Of a DNA stretch of 64,000 nt, positions 32,733-46,400 are shown piece after piece. The notes beneath the pieces are model-generated. The model saw nothing but the letters and a program-made list of their open reading frames with translations. It had not been told where the DNA came from and did no database searches. The position numbers and the translations under genes were made by a program. How positions within the stretch are numbered: position 1 is the first letter of the stretch; each line of letters opens with the position of its first letter. Source of the stretch: Cenococcum geophilum 1.58 (taxonomy: Eukaryota > Ascomycota > Dothideomycetes > Gloniales > Gloniaceae); the NCBI GenBank assembly GCA_001692895.1, contig KV748235.1, forward strand, positions 868,001 through 932,000. Direction: 5' to 3'.

Positions 32733-32740
32733 TCGTATAA

Positions 32741-34540
32741 TAGGATACCCTTGGGCTTGCACTAGCTCTAAGATCGCAAGGCAAGGGCGTAGGGAAACCC
32801 TTTTTTATAAGAACTTGTTAAGGTTAACGCGTTACAAATACCTTGTACGAAACTTGTTAAGGCCCTAAGGCTACCGCGAAGAACTTATTAAGGCCCTACC
32901 TAGAGAACTTATTAAGGCCCCTCTATAAGGGCCTATCTGGTATCCGGTATACTTAGGTGACTTAAAAGAGGGTCTTAATAGACGTAGTGCGCGCGACCTG
33001 GAAGATAGCGATATAATAGCAACGCGACGGCGACTAGACGGCTTAACGAGGTGGAAATACGGGTAAAGCTCTAGGCAGCGGAAATATAGGCCAGCTTCGC
33101 GGCCCTATAGTATTAAAGGCGACTTATAGGAGGGTCTTAATAGGCGTAGTGCACGCAACCTTAGGGGAAGGCTATAGGGGAAACATAGGCTAGTCGGACG
33201 AGGACTTAATAGTTAGAGATATAGGCCAGCTTATAAAATAGGGGGACACAAGCTTAGTTAGTAGGAGAGGGGGGAGTAGGTCGCCTAGCACGGGACCTAG
33301 TCTATGGCCCCCTCCTATAAGATACGGTCGGCCTATTATAAGGAGACTCTTATAGGCATTGCAAAACGGGAACTAGTGGTATATAGGGTGTTGCGCCCCT
33401 ATATTACTATTAGCCTCCTATAGGGCGAAGTGCGTAGCAGCTACTGCTGGCTCTAGGGACCTTACCCCTTAGTTAGGCTCTAACCCCTAGTATACCTAGT
33501 AGGTAGGTAGGATTACGTCCTAGCCGGAGAAGACTATTACGTGGCTTAAGAGAACGGATACGTGTGTTAGTATATTAACAGACAGAACCGTTTGCTAGGA
33601 CGGTATACTAATAAGATATGCTTAAGGAGTAAACAGGAGTTACTTAGGTAGGGGAGGTTTTTAGCTAGGCCTCGTCTATAAAAGGTACCTAAGGCTTCTA
33701 TATTATAGGATGCAGCTATAATACCTATGTAGGATTACGCCAGTAGGCGCGTAAGACAGGAGTTACGACCCCTAGAAATAGTAGCTTATGCCTATGCCGG
33801 CGGAAATAATAAAATAGGTGTAAAACTAGAGGCTATAGAAGGCTCCTAAGCCGTGCGTAAGCGTACTAACTCTAGGAGGAAACTCTTATACAGACCGCTG
33901 GGGGGCGGACTAGCGCTTAGGCTAGCCCATTATAAGATATCTAAAAGAATGGTGAAATTCCCCGTATAAGTGGTAGTGGCAGCCAACTGCTTATGGAAAG
34001 CCCTTAGGCCTTGGCCTAGGTATTAGGAAAAATACTAAAAAACTAGGGTAAAGGCCTGGATAAGCAGGCACGTTAAACTTTACTATATAACCACCTGCTA
34101 GGTACACACATCCCGCTTTCGTCTTTTGGTATTAGGATAGTAGAATAGATAAATCCCCCTTACGCCTTCAATGGCTCTAGGGGGGGGAGGTAAGGCGTAT
34201 ATAGCAATGGTCAACAAGAGATAGCATATAGGGGATAGTCAAGATATGGGAGAGGCAGTAACAAATACACGGCGATTAATTGGCAAGGCCTAGCTAGGAC
34301 GTAGTAAACCCTAGCTTTGGATAAGCTAGAGAAGGAAGTAGTGGTTCCTAAGGAGTTCAAAACATCTAAGGAGGAGGACGTGCTGTAGGCCCGCAGGGCC
34401 GCAGCTACGTGCAAATATGGCAAATCGGGGTTTTTTTTATCCTACTGAGGCTGCTTATAGGGTTTTTCCTCCCCCAACTACAGGGGTTTTCTTCCTGTAA
34501 ATATATAAGTTTTCCCCCCTGTGCGGAGTAGTCTGCGTGG
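32741..34540. other. Degraded repeat, unclassified
   Basis: RIP-mutated, with a short dispersed motif AACTTRTTAAGGCCCT repeated four times at 32813-32925. Several long but stop-broken + strand frames suggest a former coding element; a 70-codon minus frame (34211-34423) is probably chance. No reverse transcriptase or transposase motif is readable. Confidence 0.45.
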
Positions 34541-35789
34541 GCCAGTAGGATCCGTATTAGACGTTAATTAAAGAGTTACTACTACTATATATCGCTAAGC
34601 TTAAAGAGACTGCCTAAGTACTCCCCCTTATAACAAAGCCTTGTAGTAAAAACTATAGTGGACTTATTAATAGGCTAGGTATATAAATAATAAGAAAGTT
34701 AATAATGTAATAGTAATTAGTAGACTAGTCGCCTAATAGATTAACTCTAATTATATTCTAAGATTTACTATAAAGAAGAGAACTATTTAGGTAGGAACTG
34801 TAGTCCTTTAAGTATTTGGTACTGCGCCTAAGAAATATACTAAGTACGTTAAAGCGTTAGTACGTTAGTATGTCGCGTTCCTATATTTCCATATTCCTAT
34901 ATTTTAAACTTATAATATAACTAGCTATATAACTTAGTTACCCCTTATTTTATAGCTTAATCGGTTCTAGTGCCTCCTTTACTATTTTAACTAACCTATT
35001 TATATCTTTTCTTAATAGTTGTACTACTACCGATATAAGGTCCGTAACACTATCCCCCTTCTTTTTATCTTTATCTTTAAAGATACCTCCTATCTCTAAG
35101 TTATTTATTAAAGGTGTAGTATTTCTATCTTTAATTTAATAACCTCTATTATTCCTAATACCTCCTATTTAATCCTTTATATTTAATCGTTGTAACTAGC
35201 TAGTAATATTTATTCTTTTACTTAGTAAAGTTATACCGTCCTATTCTTATTATACGAAAAAGAAGTTAATATATATTATAATTGCGGCTCTATTTAGTTA
35301 CTAACTTTCTTTTTATGCTAAGTATACGCGAGTAAATATATAGTCGTCCTATAATAATTAATCCGTTTCTAACGCTAAGTATATATATTTTATAATTTAA
35401 TATAACCGTCTAGTTTCTTATCTAATCTATTATAGGGTCTTATATATTAGTAGCGGCTAAAAAACTAAAGGGTAAGCTAACTAAAGCTCTTATTAAAGTT
35501 TAATATTATTTTAATAAAGCGTCTTAAGCTCTAAAGGCTTAATTTAATACTTATGCTTAACTAAGCTGTCCTATAAAGGGTTATAAAAAGGTATACTTAA
35601 AAAAGCTACGTTTAGTAAAATAAGGTCTTTCTAAGCTTAAGGCTAAAAAGGCTAAAAAGGATTTTAATTAAGATAAGGTAAAAACAACTAATATACTAGT
35701 AGTGAATTCCTTAGATAATTCGGCTCGTCTATTACCCTTAACTAATCCCTTTATTTTTAGCTCCTTCTTAATATTACCTAACCTATTCT
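34541..35789. other. AT-rich sequence next to the old chromovirus 3' end
   Basis: Probably includes the 3' untranslated region or LTR of the old gypsy element (its chromodomain starts at the right border), but no LTR pair can be matched. A + strand stretch around 35480-35760 is coding-like, with few stops and many Lys. Confidence 0.35.
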
Positions 35790-35980
35790 CCTTTAATACT
35801 CCTATACCTTTCCTATAGCGTTTTTTTAGGTTTTCTAATAGCTCCTAGGTAGTCTTATAATAGCTTAACCACTTTACTTTATATTATATTTTATTATTAA
35901 TATCCTTATAATTAACGATTTTTAAAACTTACTATTTATCTCCCTCTTATCCTCTATATATATCTACTTTATAAACTAGT
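35790..35980 (-). pseudogene. Old chromovirus, part 3: chromodomain
   Basis: The minus strand reads IVNYKDINNKI-YKVKWLSYYKTT-ELLENLK, a chromodomain (consensus KIL..R..YLVKWKGY..TWEP.ENL) with two TAG stops at former Gln/Trp. It is the 3' continuation of the integrase pieces at 42486-42961 and 49743-50095; the gap is the copia element, whose duplication CTAGT lies exactly at the break. Confidence 0.75.
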
Positions 35981-36251
35981 TGTATAATTATAGCACCTGT
36001 TGTACTAACCGCGTGCTTATGTGTTTGGTACACTAGGTACGCGTTTACGCGTTTAGTGTACTAACCACTCGCTTACGCGTTTAGTGCACTTATAAAGCAC
36101 TAACTAATTAGGGGGGAGGTGTATTAGTATATAGACCACGTAGTCTGCTTTATATAATCAACAGTTACTATTATCTAAAAGAGCATACAATACTATACGT
36201 ATTTCGTGCCCCTAGATCTAACTTACTTGTGCTATTAAGTTAGTACAAACA
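35981..36251 (+). repeat. 5' LTR of copia 35981-42485
   Basis: 271 bp, TGTATAATTATAGCACC to TAGTACAAACA. It contains three copies of a CGCGTTTAGTGTACTA-like word and the palindrome GACCACGTAGTC. Confidence 0.95.
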
Positions 36252-36694
36252 CTGATTAGTGAGCGCGTACAGATTAGTAATTACTTAATACCTCCCACCG
36301 AGCGATATACGACAGTGACTACCTGTTTAGACTCCTAGTACGACCTGTTAGAAGGTTAGAAGTTGGGGATTATAGACTTATCTCTAACTCTGTATACTTA
36401 TTTAAGTCTTAGTACGGTTTACTAGAAGTATAATAGACGCGAATATAGACTTGTATAGAACCCCTACCCTTAAACCTTAAACCCCTATTCCTACAAGACC
36501 TCCCCTAACCTCTTTTTAGACCCCTTATGGAGACCTTTTACCCTTCTACGAACCGTTATAGACCCGTTAATTACCTTTACGGACTGTTATAAAACCTCTT
36601 ACCCTTTCGCGAACTGTTACGGACCTGCTAACCGCCTTTATGGACCACTATAAGACCTTTTCTACCTACTACGTACTATACTACATAATATAGT

Positions 36695-39600
36695 ATGGCA
36701 GACCTAAGAAAGCAAGTTAATAAAGGTTAGGAAAAGTGGAGGCAGGGAGCCGACCTTACGTCTATACCTGACGTTAACAACTATATTAAATTTAAAGTTC
36801 TTAAATATGAATATTTTAAGCTTATGAACGTTGACCTATGGGAGCAATACTAGGAAGACTTCGCGGACTTTACGGAAGCTATCTTTAAAGTATATAACCT
36901 TACTACCATCCGTAACCTACGGACCCTCTTACGTAACTAAGGTGTATGGGTTAAAAGGAATAAATGAGTTACTGTTATATAGTCCTTGTATAATATAATA
37001 TATAAGAAGGACCAAATGGAATAGACTAAAGAGGAAATCCTAGACCAGTTCTAAGAAACTAAGGAACTCTTTACTTTTTCTAAACTTAATATAATCGCTG
37101 GCCTTATACCTAACCTACTTAACTAAATTTGTCCTATAAACTTAAGCAGTCTTAGAATTAATCTTACTGGCTAAAGTATACCTAGTACTTAAGTTACGGA
37201 CCGTAATACCCCTATAACCTAAATTATAGACTATAATACCCCCGTAAACCAAAATACGGACTAAACCCCTTTTATTATTTAAGTTATAGATCTATAAGCT
37301 ATATATCCGTAAACTATATATCCGTAAGCTATATATCCATAAGTTATAGATCCGCAACCTACCTAAGTAAAGACCTATAGTAAGGAGCTAGTAAACCTAG
37401 CTAAGCTCTATACCAACGAATCTAAGTATAGCGGTGAAAATGATAACTTTAACTTTAAACTGACTATCTTTACGGACCTCTGCTAGAAGGCTGATATTTC
37501 TAAATAGGAATTTAGCTAAGCCTACTCTACTATGCTGCGTGGCCTAGTACTTAATCACTACTACACTAACCTTAAGAGTAACCCCCTTGGTGTTTCCTTT
37601 AATAAGCTATATAAAGCTACCCGTAACTACTTTAAAGGACCGGAATATAAGCGTAATATCCTTACTTAATAGAATGCGACTAAGCTACGGACTGTAATTA
37701 ATAAGAATACTAAAAAATCGACTATAGAGTACCTGTAAATTCTTATTAAAGACCTTTGGCACCTATAGTACGGCCTTAACGCTAAGCTTTAAATAGATAA
37801 CTTTCTGTATAATAAACTTATTACGGCCTACTAGGAAGTAGAGCCCTATAAGTACGCCTACTGTAAGCCTATAGATACCTTAGCTAGCCTTATTAATAAT
37901 CTACACTCCTCTATTATAATGTATAAAGTCTTAAACCTACTAGGCAGCACTTAAGCCTTTGTTACGGATATTTAATATCTATAAATAGACTTAGACGTCT
38001 ACTTTATGGACCGCCGCTACCGCTAGCAGCACCTATACTAACTAAGTCCTACCTATAACCCTTATAGCAACCCCTGTATAAAAGCGTACCTCTATAAATA
38101 AACTAGCCAGAAGTGCTTTGTGTGCGGTAAGGAAGGATATTAGTTTATAAGGTATACCTAGGAAGAACGTAATAAGTCTAAAAAGAGATTTGATAATTGG
38201 ATTAATTAGTTTATCTTAGACTATAAAGGAAAGGAAGTAGAGAAGTCTTTTAACAAGTTAATAGAAGCCTTTATAATTAACTTTAATTTAAATACTTAAA
38301 AATAGGAGACCTTAAAGATGTTCCTAACTACTTTTAGACCTTTTACGGATAGCTAAGCCTTTAATACTATAACCGTATTAGCCGACTGCTCCTTTATATA
38401 CTTAATTATACCTAAAAACTGGCCCGTAAGTATACCTATTAGACCCGTTATAGATGTTACGGACTACAAATAGGACCTATTTGCATACGTTACTATAGAA
38501 TGCTATACCCCTAAAATTTTTTACGGCGTTATAATCGATATAGGTGCCTCTAAGAAGTTTATTATAGGTTATAGATAATACCTTGTATATAGGACTACTA
38601 TAAATAACAATACGGATATTAATATTATATAAACTGGGGCCATAAATGTTTAATTTGGCATTGGCTTAACTGTATTAATTAGATTAGTTAAAGTTAAGAC
38701 TCTAATTAGCCTAGTTAACTTTTACGTAGTAAAAGCAGATACCCCCTTTCTACTCTGTTTTATAGATATAGATAGGTTATAGGTATACTATAATAATATT
38801 ACGGACACCTTAATTGGCCCCGTAACTACCCTAGGAAGTAAGTATATTACCCTACTAATTATATAACAATTTGGACACCCGTTCCTTATATAGGGAGAGA
38901 CTCTATAGACCTATATTTAGGAATCTTTTAACTATAACCTATACTATCTTACTAGTACTAAAATCTACCGCCTATACCGCTGTTTCGGCTACCTATTAGC
39001 TAAAAAGCTATATAGAGTCCTTAAACGCTCTGGATACGACGACGTTAATAGGAAGGTAATCGACTACCTAACTAAATACTGCTCCTTTTGCTAGAAATAC
39101 GGACGTTCCCTAGGCCGATTTAAGTTCACCCTTTATAAGGACCTTAACTTTAACTACTTAGTGTACGTAGATATTATATATATTAACGGCAGCCTAGTAT
39201 TATATATAATTAACGAGGCAACCCGCTATTAAGCCGCCCGTTAGTTATAAAATATATCTATAAAATATACTTAGGATATTTTACGGACCTGCTGGATTAA
39301 TATATATATTAAACCCCCTAAATATATTACCTATAATACCGGTAGGAACTTTATTAGTAAAGAATTTTAATAGTATGCTATGGCTATAGCTATTTTAATA
39401 AAAGCCGTTCTAGTTAAGGCGTATTAGTCTATTAGGCTTATTAAGTGAGTTTACCTAGCTCTATAAAGAGCTTATTAAATTATTACAGATAAGTATAAGG
39501 ATATTTAAAAGAAACTAGCTTTATAGATGGCCGTAAAAGCTATTAATAATACTGCTAGCCCTAACGGATTAGTACCTACCTTCTTAGTTTATAGAGCCTA

Positions 39601-41740
39601 TTTAAGGATAAGTAACCTAGGCCCTCCTACCCCGTTTATTATAAAATAAGCAGCTATAATATAGAAGGTAATAGCTGAAATAGTTAAATTACGGGCTAAA
39701 TAAACTGTTAATAACGCCCTATACTACTATAATAGACCTAATACAACCTTAGTATATAACCTCCCGCTTAATTCTAAAGTCCTTATATAGCGTAAAAGTG
39801 GTAATTAGACTAGACCTTACCGTCTACTAGCCATAGAAAATGAGACCTACTGTATATAGCTCCCTAGCGGACCGATAAGCTTTAAAAGTATATCCGTAAA
39901 ACCCTATTTTTGGTTTAAGAATACTTATAACATTAAGCTAGATAAACTAAAAGCACCCGCTAAGCTAGACGAACTAGAAGTACCTACTAAATTAGGTAAA
40001 CTAGAAATACCCACCAAATTAAATAAACTAAAAGCACCCTTGCCTACCCTAAAGGTCCCTTAGAAACCTATTAAACCTACTAAACCTACTATAAAGTATG
40101 GCTAAGGACGCCCCTATAAGAACCCTATAATAGAGAATTACTTAACCTCTATAGGTATATCTATAAGGTAATCTTTACTTATAAATATATTAGTTCTAGT
40201 ATAGAAAACCCCTTTTACGGACTTATAATATAAAGAGATTAATAGACTACTTAAAAAGGGCGTCTTTATAATTATAATGGAAAGAGACGTTTCGTAAGGC
40301 GTCCGTATATTTAACTTGCGCTTTATTAATAAAATTAAGTACCCTAGTACTAATAAAGCCTTTAAGAAATTAAGGCTTATTATATAAGCTTATAATAACT
40401 AGGAAAAGGGCCTAGTCCTTATATAATTGCCTATAATTTAACAAGTTAGTTAATGGATTATACTTACACTTACGCCTAGACTATAGTAAACTAAACCTAT
40501 AGCCCTTTACTTACGGGATATCTTATAAGCCTATATACAGTCTAATACCTACCTAAGTAGGGATATCTTTATACGGCTACCCCGTGAGCTTAACCTATAA
40601 CTAGGAACAATTTTATAGGTTATAAAACCTCTTTACGGAGTACTAAAAGCTAGAAACTATTGGTTTAAGATATACTACTAGTACTACGTTAGTAAACTTA
40701 AAATGGAATAATTAACCTATAACCCCTGCCTTCTATACAGCCTATTAAATAGCCTTAGTATTATTGGACTCTAAATAGACGATACCCTTTTCCTAGTAAA
40801 TTAGACCTTTATAGATACTAAAGAAACTAAACTATAAAAGGCAAAGTTCTTAGTAAAGTCGTAAGAGTAGTTAACTAAGTAAGCTCTAATTAAGTTTAAT
40901 AGAGGCTTAATTATATAAAAGGGCAACCTAATTAAGCTAACTTAGGAACGCTAAGCTTAATACCTAAAGCCCGTTATAGTAAAGCCTATAGACCTTACTA
41001 GTTCCTATAGAGAGACCCGTAAAACCATAAATATAAAGGACTAATACGCTATATAGCGTATAAGAGGCGCCTATATTACTATAGTCTGCCAATTTAAATC
41101 TGCCTATAACTTATCCTTTACGGCCCAGGTAATAAACCTATAAAAAGAAAATATTAAGCAGCTTAATAAGCGTATTTAGTAGCAAATTAATAATGCAGTA
41201 AGGGGACTTACCTTTATACTACTAGACCTAAAATCCCTTAGCCTACTAGTATTTATAGACACATCCTTTACTAATAATAAAGACCTATTATTATAAATCG
41301 GCTTTATAATTATACTTATAGACCGTAATTAGGACGTAAATATACTATACTAGTCTTTAATTAAGTGCAAATAAGTAACCTATAGTGTACTAGCTTCTAA
41401 ACTATATATATTAGCCTATGGCTTTAATATAGCAGCCGTAATTAAATTAACGGTTTAGAAGATTTTATAACTAAAGCAGTTACCCTTAGTTTTATACACT
41501 AATTTAAAGTCCCTCTATAACTGCTTAGTTAAACTAGGTATAATATAAAAGAAGAGGCTTATAGTCGACCTAATATGCTTATATTAGGCCTATAAACGAC
41601 ATAAGATTACGGAGGTTAAATAGATTAGCGGCGGAAATAACTTAGTAGACGCTATAACTAAGGCAAAGCCGTATTAAGCCCTTAAAACCCTAATTAATAT
41701 AAATAAGCTTAACCTAAAAGTTATAAAATAGGTAGAATGA
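36695..41740 (+). pseudogene. Copia gag-pol remnant
   Basis: ATG at 36695 begins MADLRKQVNKG, then Gag (WEQY, FKVYNLTTIRNLRTLL). Further readable pieces are a zinc knuckle near 38110 (KCFVCGKEG), protease near 38535 (DIGAS, from DTGAS by C-to-T), integrase around 39070-39370 (CSFC, VDIIYINGS, YITYNTGRNF where the second catalytic Asp is now Asn), reverse transcriptase (DIFIRLPREL near 40565, IDDTLFLV near 40775 for the YVDD box) and the RNase H end near 41640 (NLVDAITKAKPY). Dozens of TAG/TAA stops replace Gln/Trp codons. Not functional. Confidence 0.88.
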
Positions 41741-41927
41741 GACTAACGGAGTACTTATAGTTTATTTACAACCTATTAAAAGGCCGTATAGCTTATTATA
41801 CGGCCTATTCTACAAACTGTAAGCTATTAAGTAGAAAATGGTAGAAAGCTATAGTAGAATTTAGTGGACTTATATAACCTGCCGAATTCTGCCATATTCT
41901 GCTAGTGTAGTTAAATTAACTAATTAC

Positions 41928-41954
41928 GATTTTCTATCCCCGGGATAGAAAATC
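41928..41954 (+). repeat. 27-bp hairpin A, copy 4 (271-bp-LTR copia)
   Basis: Perfect stem version, in a copia with unrelated LTRs, sense orientation, 260 bp upstream of the 3' LTR. Confidence 0.85.
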
Positions 41955-42214
41955 GCCATTAGCTCGCTTAGTACTAGCGCCTTAGCGGCCCTTAAGATCT
42001 AATATATAGCTCGTCTACTGCCTATTAAAAGGCCGTATAGTTTATTTTACGGACCATAAGCAGAACTTATGGCTAGCTTAGGGCACCATTTAGAAGGCAG
42101 CCTAGACGGCACCTTAGGGGAGATTTCCTATATATTTTCCTTTATATTTTATAGTTTTATTAAAGTAATTACAGAGGCTGTATATAGGTGGTTTTATTTT
42201 TTAAGTACCGCTAG

Positions 42215-42485
42215 TATATAATTATAGCACCTATTATACTAACCGCGTACTTACGCGTTTAGTATACTAGGTACGCATTTACGCGTTTAGTATACTAACT
42301 ACTTACTTACGCGTCTAGTACACTTATAAAGCACTAACTAATTAGGGGGGAGGTGTATTAGTATATAGACTACGTAGTCTGCTTTATATAATTAATAGTT
42401 ACTATTATTTAAAAGAGTATATAATACTATATATATTTCGTGCCCCTAGATCTAACTTACTCGTGCTATTAAGTTAGTATAAATA
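42215..42485 (+). repeat. 3' LTR of copia 35981-42485
   Basis: 271 bp, identical in length to its partner; differences are nearly all C/T or G/A. Its first TG has become TA. Confidence 0.95.
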
Positions 42486-42961
42486 CTAGTTATTCTATAT
42501 CTCTATACGCTAGCTTTAGTATTATAATATACTCTATAGGGTAGATCTTTATCTTTCCTAGTAAATTAAGTCTATATATAACTTTTAAAAACTTAGCTAT
42601 AATTTTAAATAATCTTAGTTAAACATAGTTTAACTTCTTACTTAGTTATTAACTCGTAAATTTTTTATATAATAGCTATACTTTATCCCCCTTCTTAAGA
42701 TCTAGTCCCTTAAATCTCTTAGCGTTATAGTACTTTTTTCTTCTTTTTTTTATATTAATTTTGCTATAAAATAGAGGTCCTTATAAATATTTATTAGAGT
42801 TTTTATTTTTTTTCTTTTACTATACTACTTATTTTCTTTACTTATTATAGTAATAATAATATTCTAAGCCTATACCTATAATTTACCTAAAATAGTAATA
42901 TCTCTATACCTTTCTGTAGTGTTATATTATATATAAACTATATAACTAATAGTAATAATAC
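42486..42961 (-). pseudogene. Old chromovirus, part 2: integrase C-terminal region
   Basis: The minus strand reads a gypsy integrase tail: YRYRLRILLL, YYNAKRFKGLDLKKGDKV and FTRKDKDLPYRV (consensus KGP.LK.GDKV.LL). It lies between the copia and the second gypsy element and continues the frame of 49743-50095 across the latter's AATAC duplication. Confidence 0.75.
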
Positions 42962-43186
42962 TATAAGGTAAGGATGTGGATAGGGAGTCTAATAATAGAA
43001 TAATAGGTATATTATATAGATAGAGACAAATCCTTAAGGGAAAAGGAGGAGTCTATATATAAGGTAGAAAGGGTTTTCCCTAGGCACGTATAGAGCATAT
43101 ACCTTACAGGTAAGTTACCCCTAGGTTATTCTAGGGTCGCCTATACCTTACAGCTATATAATTATCTACTTAGGTTTTACCTAATA
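42962..43186 (-). repeat. 3' LTR of gypsy 42962-49742
   Basis: 225 bp; outer bases TATAAGGTAAGG and TTTTACCTAATA, probably once TG..CA on the coding strand. Confidence 0.93.
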
Positions 43187-43418
43187 ATGCCCCCCCCCTT
43201 TAAAAAAGGGTCGTCCCCAATCCTTAATAAAACCCATAAAAAACCTTAGTAAGAAAAATATTTAGAGAAGAAAAAGCGTTTTAATTTTATGTATAGAGAG
43301 ATAGGTAGTATATATGCGTGGTATAAAGATATTAAGGAACTTTAACCGCCGGTTAAAGTTGTCTAATTAATTAGATTTGCCTTACTAAAACCCCCCTATA
43401 TTTAACTAAGCTAGTAGT

Positions 43419-43445
43419 AATTTTATATACCTAGTATAGAAAATC
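43419..43445 (-). repeat. 27-bp hairpin A, copy 5 (gypsy, degenerate)
   Basis: AATTTTATATACC / TAGTATAGAAAATC; mutated but still pairing over most of its length and followed by CTAATTAG. 232 bp inside the gypsy 3' LTR, sense orientation. Confidence 0.65.
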
Positions 43446-46400
43446 CTAATTAGTCTATTTAATAGGTAGAGCTAGTAGAGCTTAATACCGTTACTTAAAT
43501 TTAGTAGACTAGAAATATTCTAAAGCTTACTTATATAGGTAGGTCGCTAGTACCTTATGGGTAGGTTATAGGTTATTTATATACAGCCAGATTTATAGAT
43601 AGTAAGGCTATATACCTATTAAATCCGCTACTAACCCTACTTTGGCCTTACACTATACCGGCGTAGCGCTGTATATACTTTATAGGTAGGTTATAGGTTA
43701 TTTATATACAGCTAGATTAGGACGGTAAGGCTATATACCTATTAAACCCACCGCTAACCCATACTTTAGCCTTATACGTTATTTACGTAGTATATATATA
43801 GAATAGTATATAAGTTATTAGTATAGGTTACTACTAGTGGGTTACTAGTAGGTTATAGACCCTAGTTATAAATAGGCCTGTTTTTTAATATATAAATAAT
43901 CTGCTTAGCTAGTATAGAGTAATAAACTAGGTTTAGGAAGGGTGCTTTCTAAATTAAAGCTATAGTTCTTATAGTAATTATTACTTATTCTTTAATCCCT
44001 TAGGACGTCCTCTACTCCGCTTTAATATAGGTTATATTTTAATAGCAGCGCTTACTTTTCGCCTATGCTTCGGCTATAAGGCTAGGGTGTCCCGCTTATA
44101 GTACTTATCTAATAATTATTAATAATTCTTAAGTTCTATCTTGTATTTCCATTTATTATACTTATTTAACCATCCTAGCTATTTAATAAGGTACTATAGT
44201 TATCTAGTACGGTCCTAGTAGGTAATAATTACTTCTACTTCCTAGCTGCCTTCCTTAAGCTCTTTTACTACTAGGGGTTAAAACCTAGGGCGTGACTTAT
44301 AAGGCTCTAGTAGGGAGATATAAAAGACTAGGTGGAGCCGTACTATAGTAGGTAAAAGCTCTAGCTTATATACTTACTACCTTACACACTCTAGGATCTA
44401 AAACGGTCCTATAAACTTATAGTTAAGCTTTTTATAGGGACGTTTTGTGTGGATGTTCTTAGAGAAAAGTAGGACTTATTTACCAACGGCGGAGTATTTA
44501 GCTAGGTAGTAATAATTATAGTATTTTACCTAAAGCTTTTAGGCGTACATTATTGACGCCGCTGCTGCTTTATATATAAGGCGCAGGCGTTATAAATACG
44601 TCTCTATAAGTTAGATATTTATTAACTTAAACCCCTCCCTACCTTACTAGGTGTCTTAAACGCTATCTAGGACTTTATCTAGGATATTTAGTAGCTAGCT
44701 ATAGGCGAGCTTAATAGGGGAACGCTTTATTATAGTATAGACTTTAAAGTTATAGGTAAAGGCTACTTCTTTAAGTAGGGAGGCCTAATTAGACTATTCC
44801 TAGTTCGTAAATATATATAGGTATACCTTAAACTCCTAGTTCTAACGCTCTGTCTAACTATTTATTTATAGGTAGAATATAGTGCTAAGTTTATATTAAA
44901 CGCGGAGATGGTAGTATATAGTACTTTAGTACTCGCTTATAAATATACTACCCCTATTAGAGATAATATTATCTAAAGGCCCTATTTATATAAAGACTCT
45001 AAATAAGAGTTTTATAAGTTGCGTAGTATTAATTATCTTACATACTAAATAGTAGCGTACTAGCTTTATAAAATGGTCTATAAGGATAAGGACGGAGTTA
45101 TACTTTACGCTATTAGGAGTCTTAGACTCTAAAAGATCCGTAATAAAGTTAAGTAAATAATGCCGCTAGGCTTAGGTGGGGGCCTAAAGAGGCTGCAGCT
45201 TACTATAGGGTTTATAGCGGCGCGATTTAGAGTGTTAGTAGGTATTATAATTATTTAGGTATTTACAGAGGTCCTAGGTAAGGCTATTTTAAGCATACTT
45301 TTATATAATTACCTTAAAGGTATAGTTAAAACTATAGTGGCCGCCTATAGGATTATTATAATTCCGCTTAAGGATCTCCTATTATAGTAGTATATAATTT
45401 AGCACCTAGACCTTATTATTTTGCCTTAGGAGTCCTTAATTATTAAGGGTATAGTTCTTATTACTAGCGGGAACTTATTTTTAGGTTAACTAATTATATA
45501 TAAAGCGTATAAAGGTATCCCTTTTTTATACTCTATAAATAAAATTAACTAGTAACTTAGGGGGGTATTCTATAAACGCCGTTTTGGCTAAGGTAGCTAC
45601 TACTACCTCTTACTATAGCACGAGACTTTACATAAAGTTAGTACTAGTAAAGTAACGTATAATATATAGGTAACTCGCCAGGTTATTATAGGGGACCGTA
45701 GCCTAGGCTAAGGGGTCTTCCCTAGGGTTAAGCGCTATTAGGCTAGTTAAAGTGGTTTAAAGAGAATAGTAGAACGCTCTAGTTTACTAGCGCTAAGTTT
45801 ATAAAAGCCGCTTATATACTACACGCATGCTACTTACTAGTATAGTATAGTAGCACTAGGGCCGCCTACAAGGCCTATAACCCGCAACTTTTACTATAAT
45901 ATAGGTAGCATAGTATTAAGGAGTGTCCTTTTACTGCTATCTTTAAAGCCTTTAGTATAATCTAGGCGCTAAAATAGTGTATTAGCGGGATTTACTTTAC
46001 CTAGCTTATATTTAATCTTAAAATTAAACTTAGCTAGTTCCTTAGCGTACTAGGCCTAATAAGTAGATAAGCTTTTAGTGGTTATAAAGTACCTAAGATT
46101 ATTATAATTATAGAGCACGCGTATTACATACGCGGCGTTTTTAAGGTAGTGGCGCCACGTCTTAAAGCATTGCACTATAGCGAGTAGTTCTTTATTATAC
46201 GTATTATACTATATTTCTAGGCTAGTAAGCTTCTAACTATAATAAGCAATTAGGTGCTAGTAGAGTTAATCTTCTTACCCTAAAGGTTGCAGAAATATAC
46301 CGCCATAGGTATAGTTAAAAGTATTAGTAATTACTATTAGGGGTAAATTAGAGTTAAAGTGGCAAAGTAGAGGAGCCTATATAAACGTAGCGCGTAACTT

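Larger units (their letters stand above)
35981..42485 (+). mobile_element. Complete Ty1/copia retrotransposon, RIP-degraded
   Basis: 6505 bp with two 271-bp LTRs (35981-36251 and 42215-42485) and the perfect target duplication CTAGT (35976-35980 and 42486-42490). Order on the plus strand: gag, zinc knuckle, protease, integrase, reverse transcriptase, RNase H, the copia order. A putative primer-binding site CTGATTAGTG follows the 5' LTR at 36252. It is inserted in the old chromovirus. All frames carry TAG/TAA stops typical of RIP. Confidence 0.95.
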
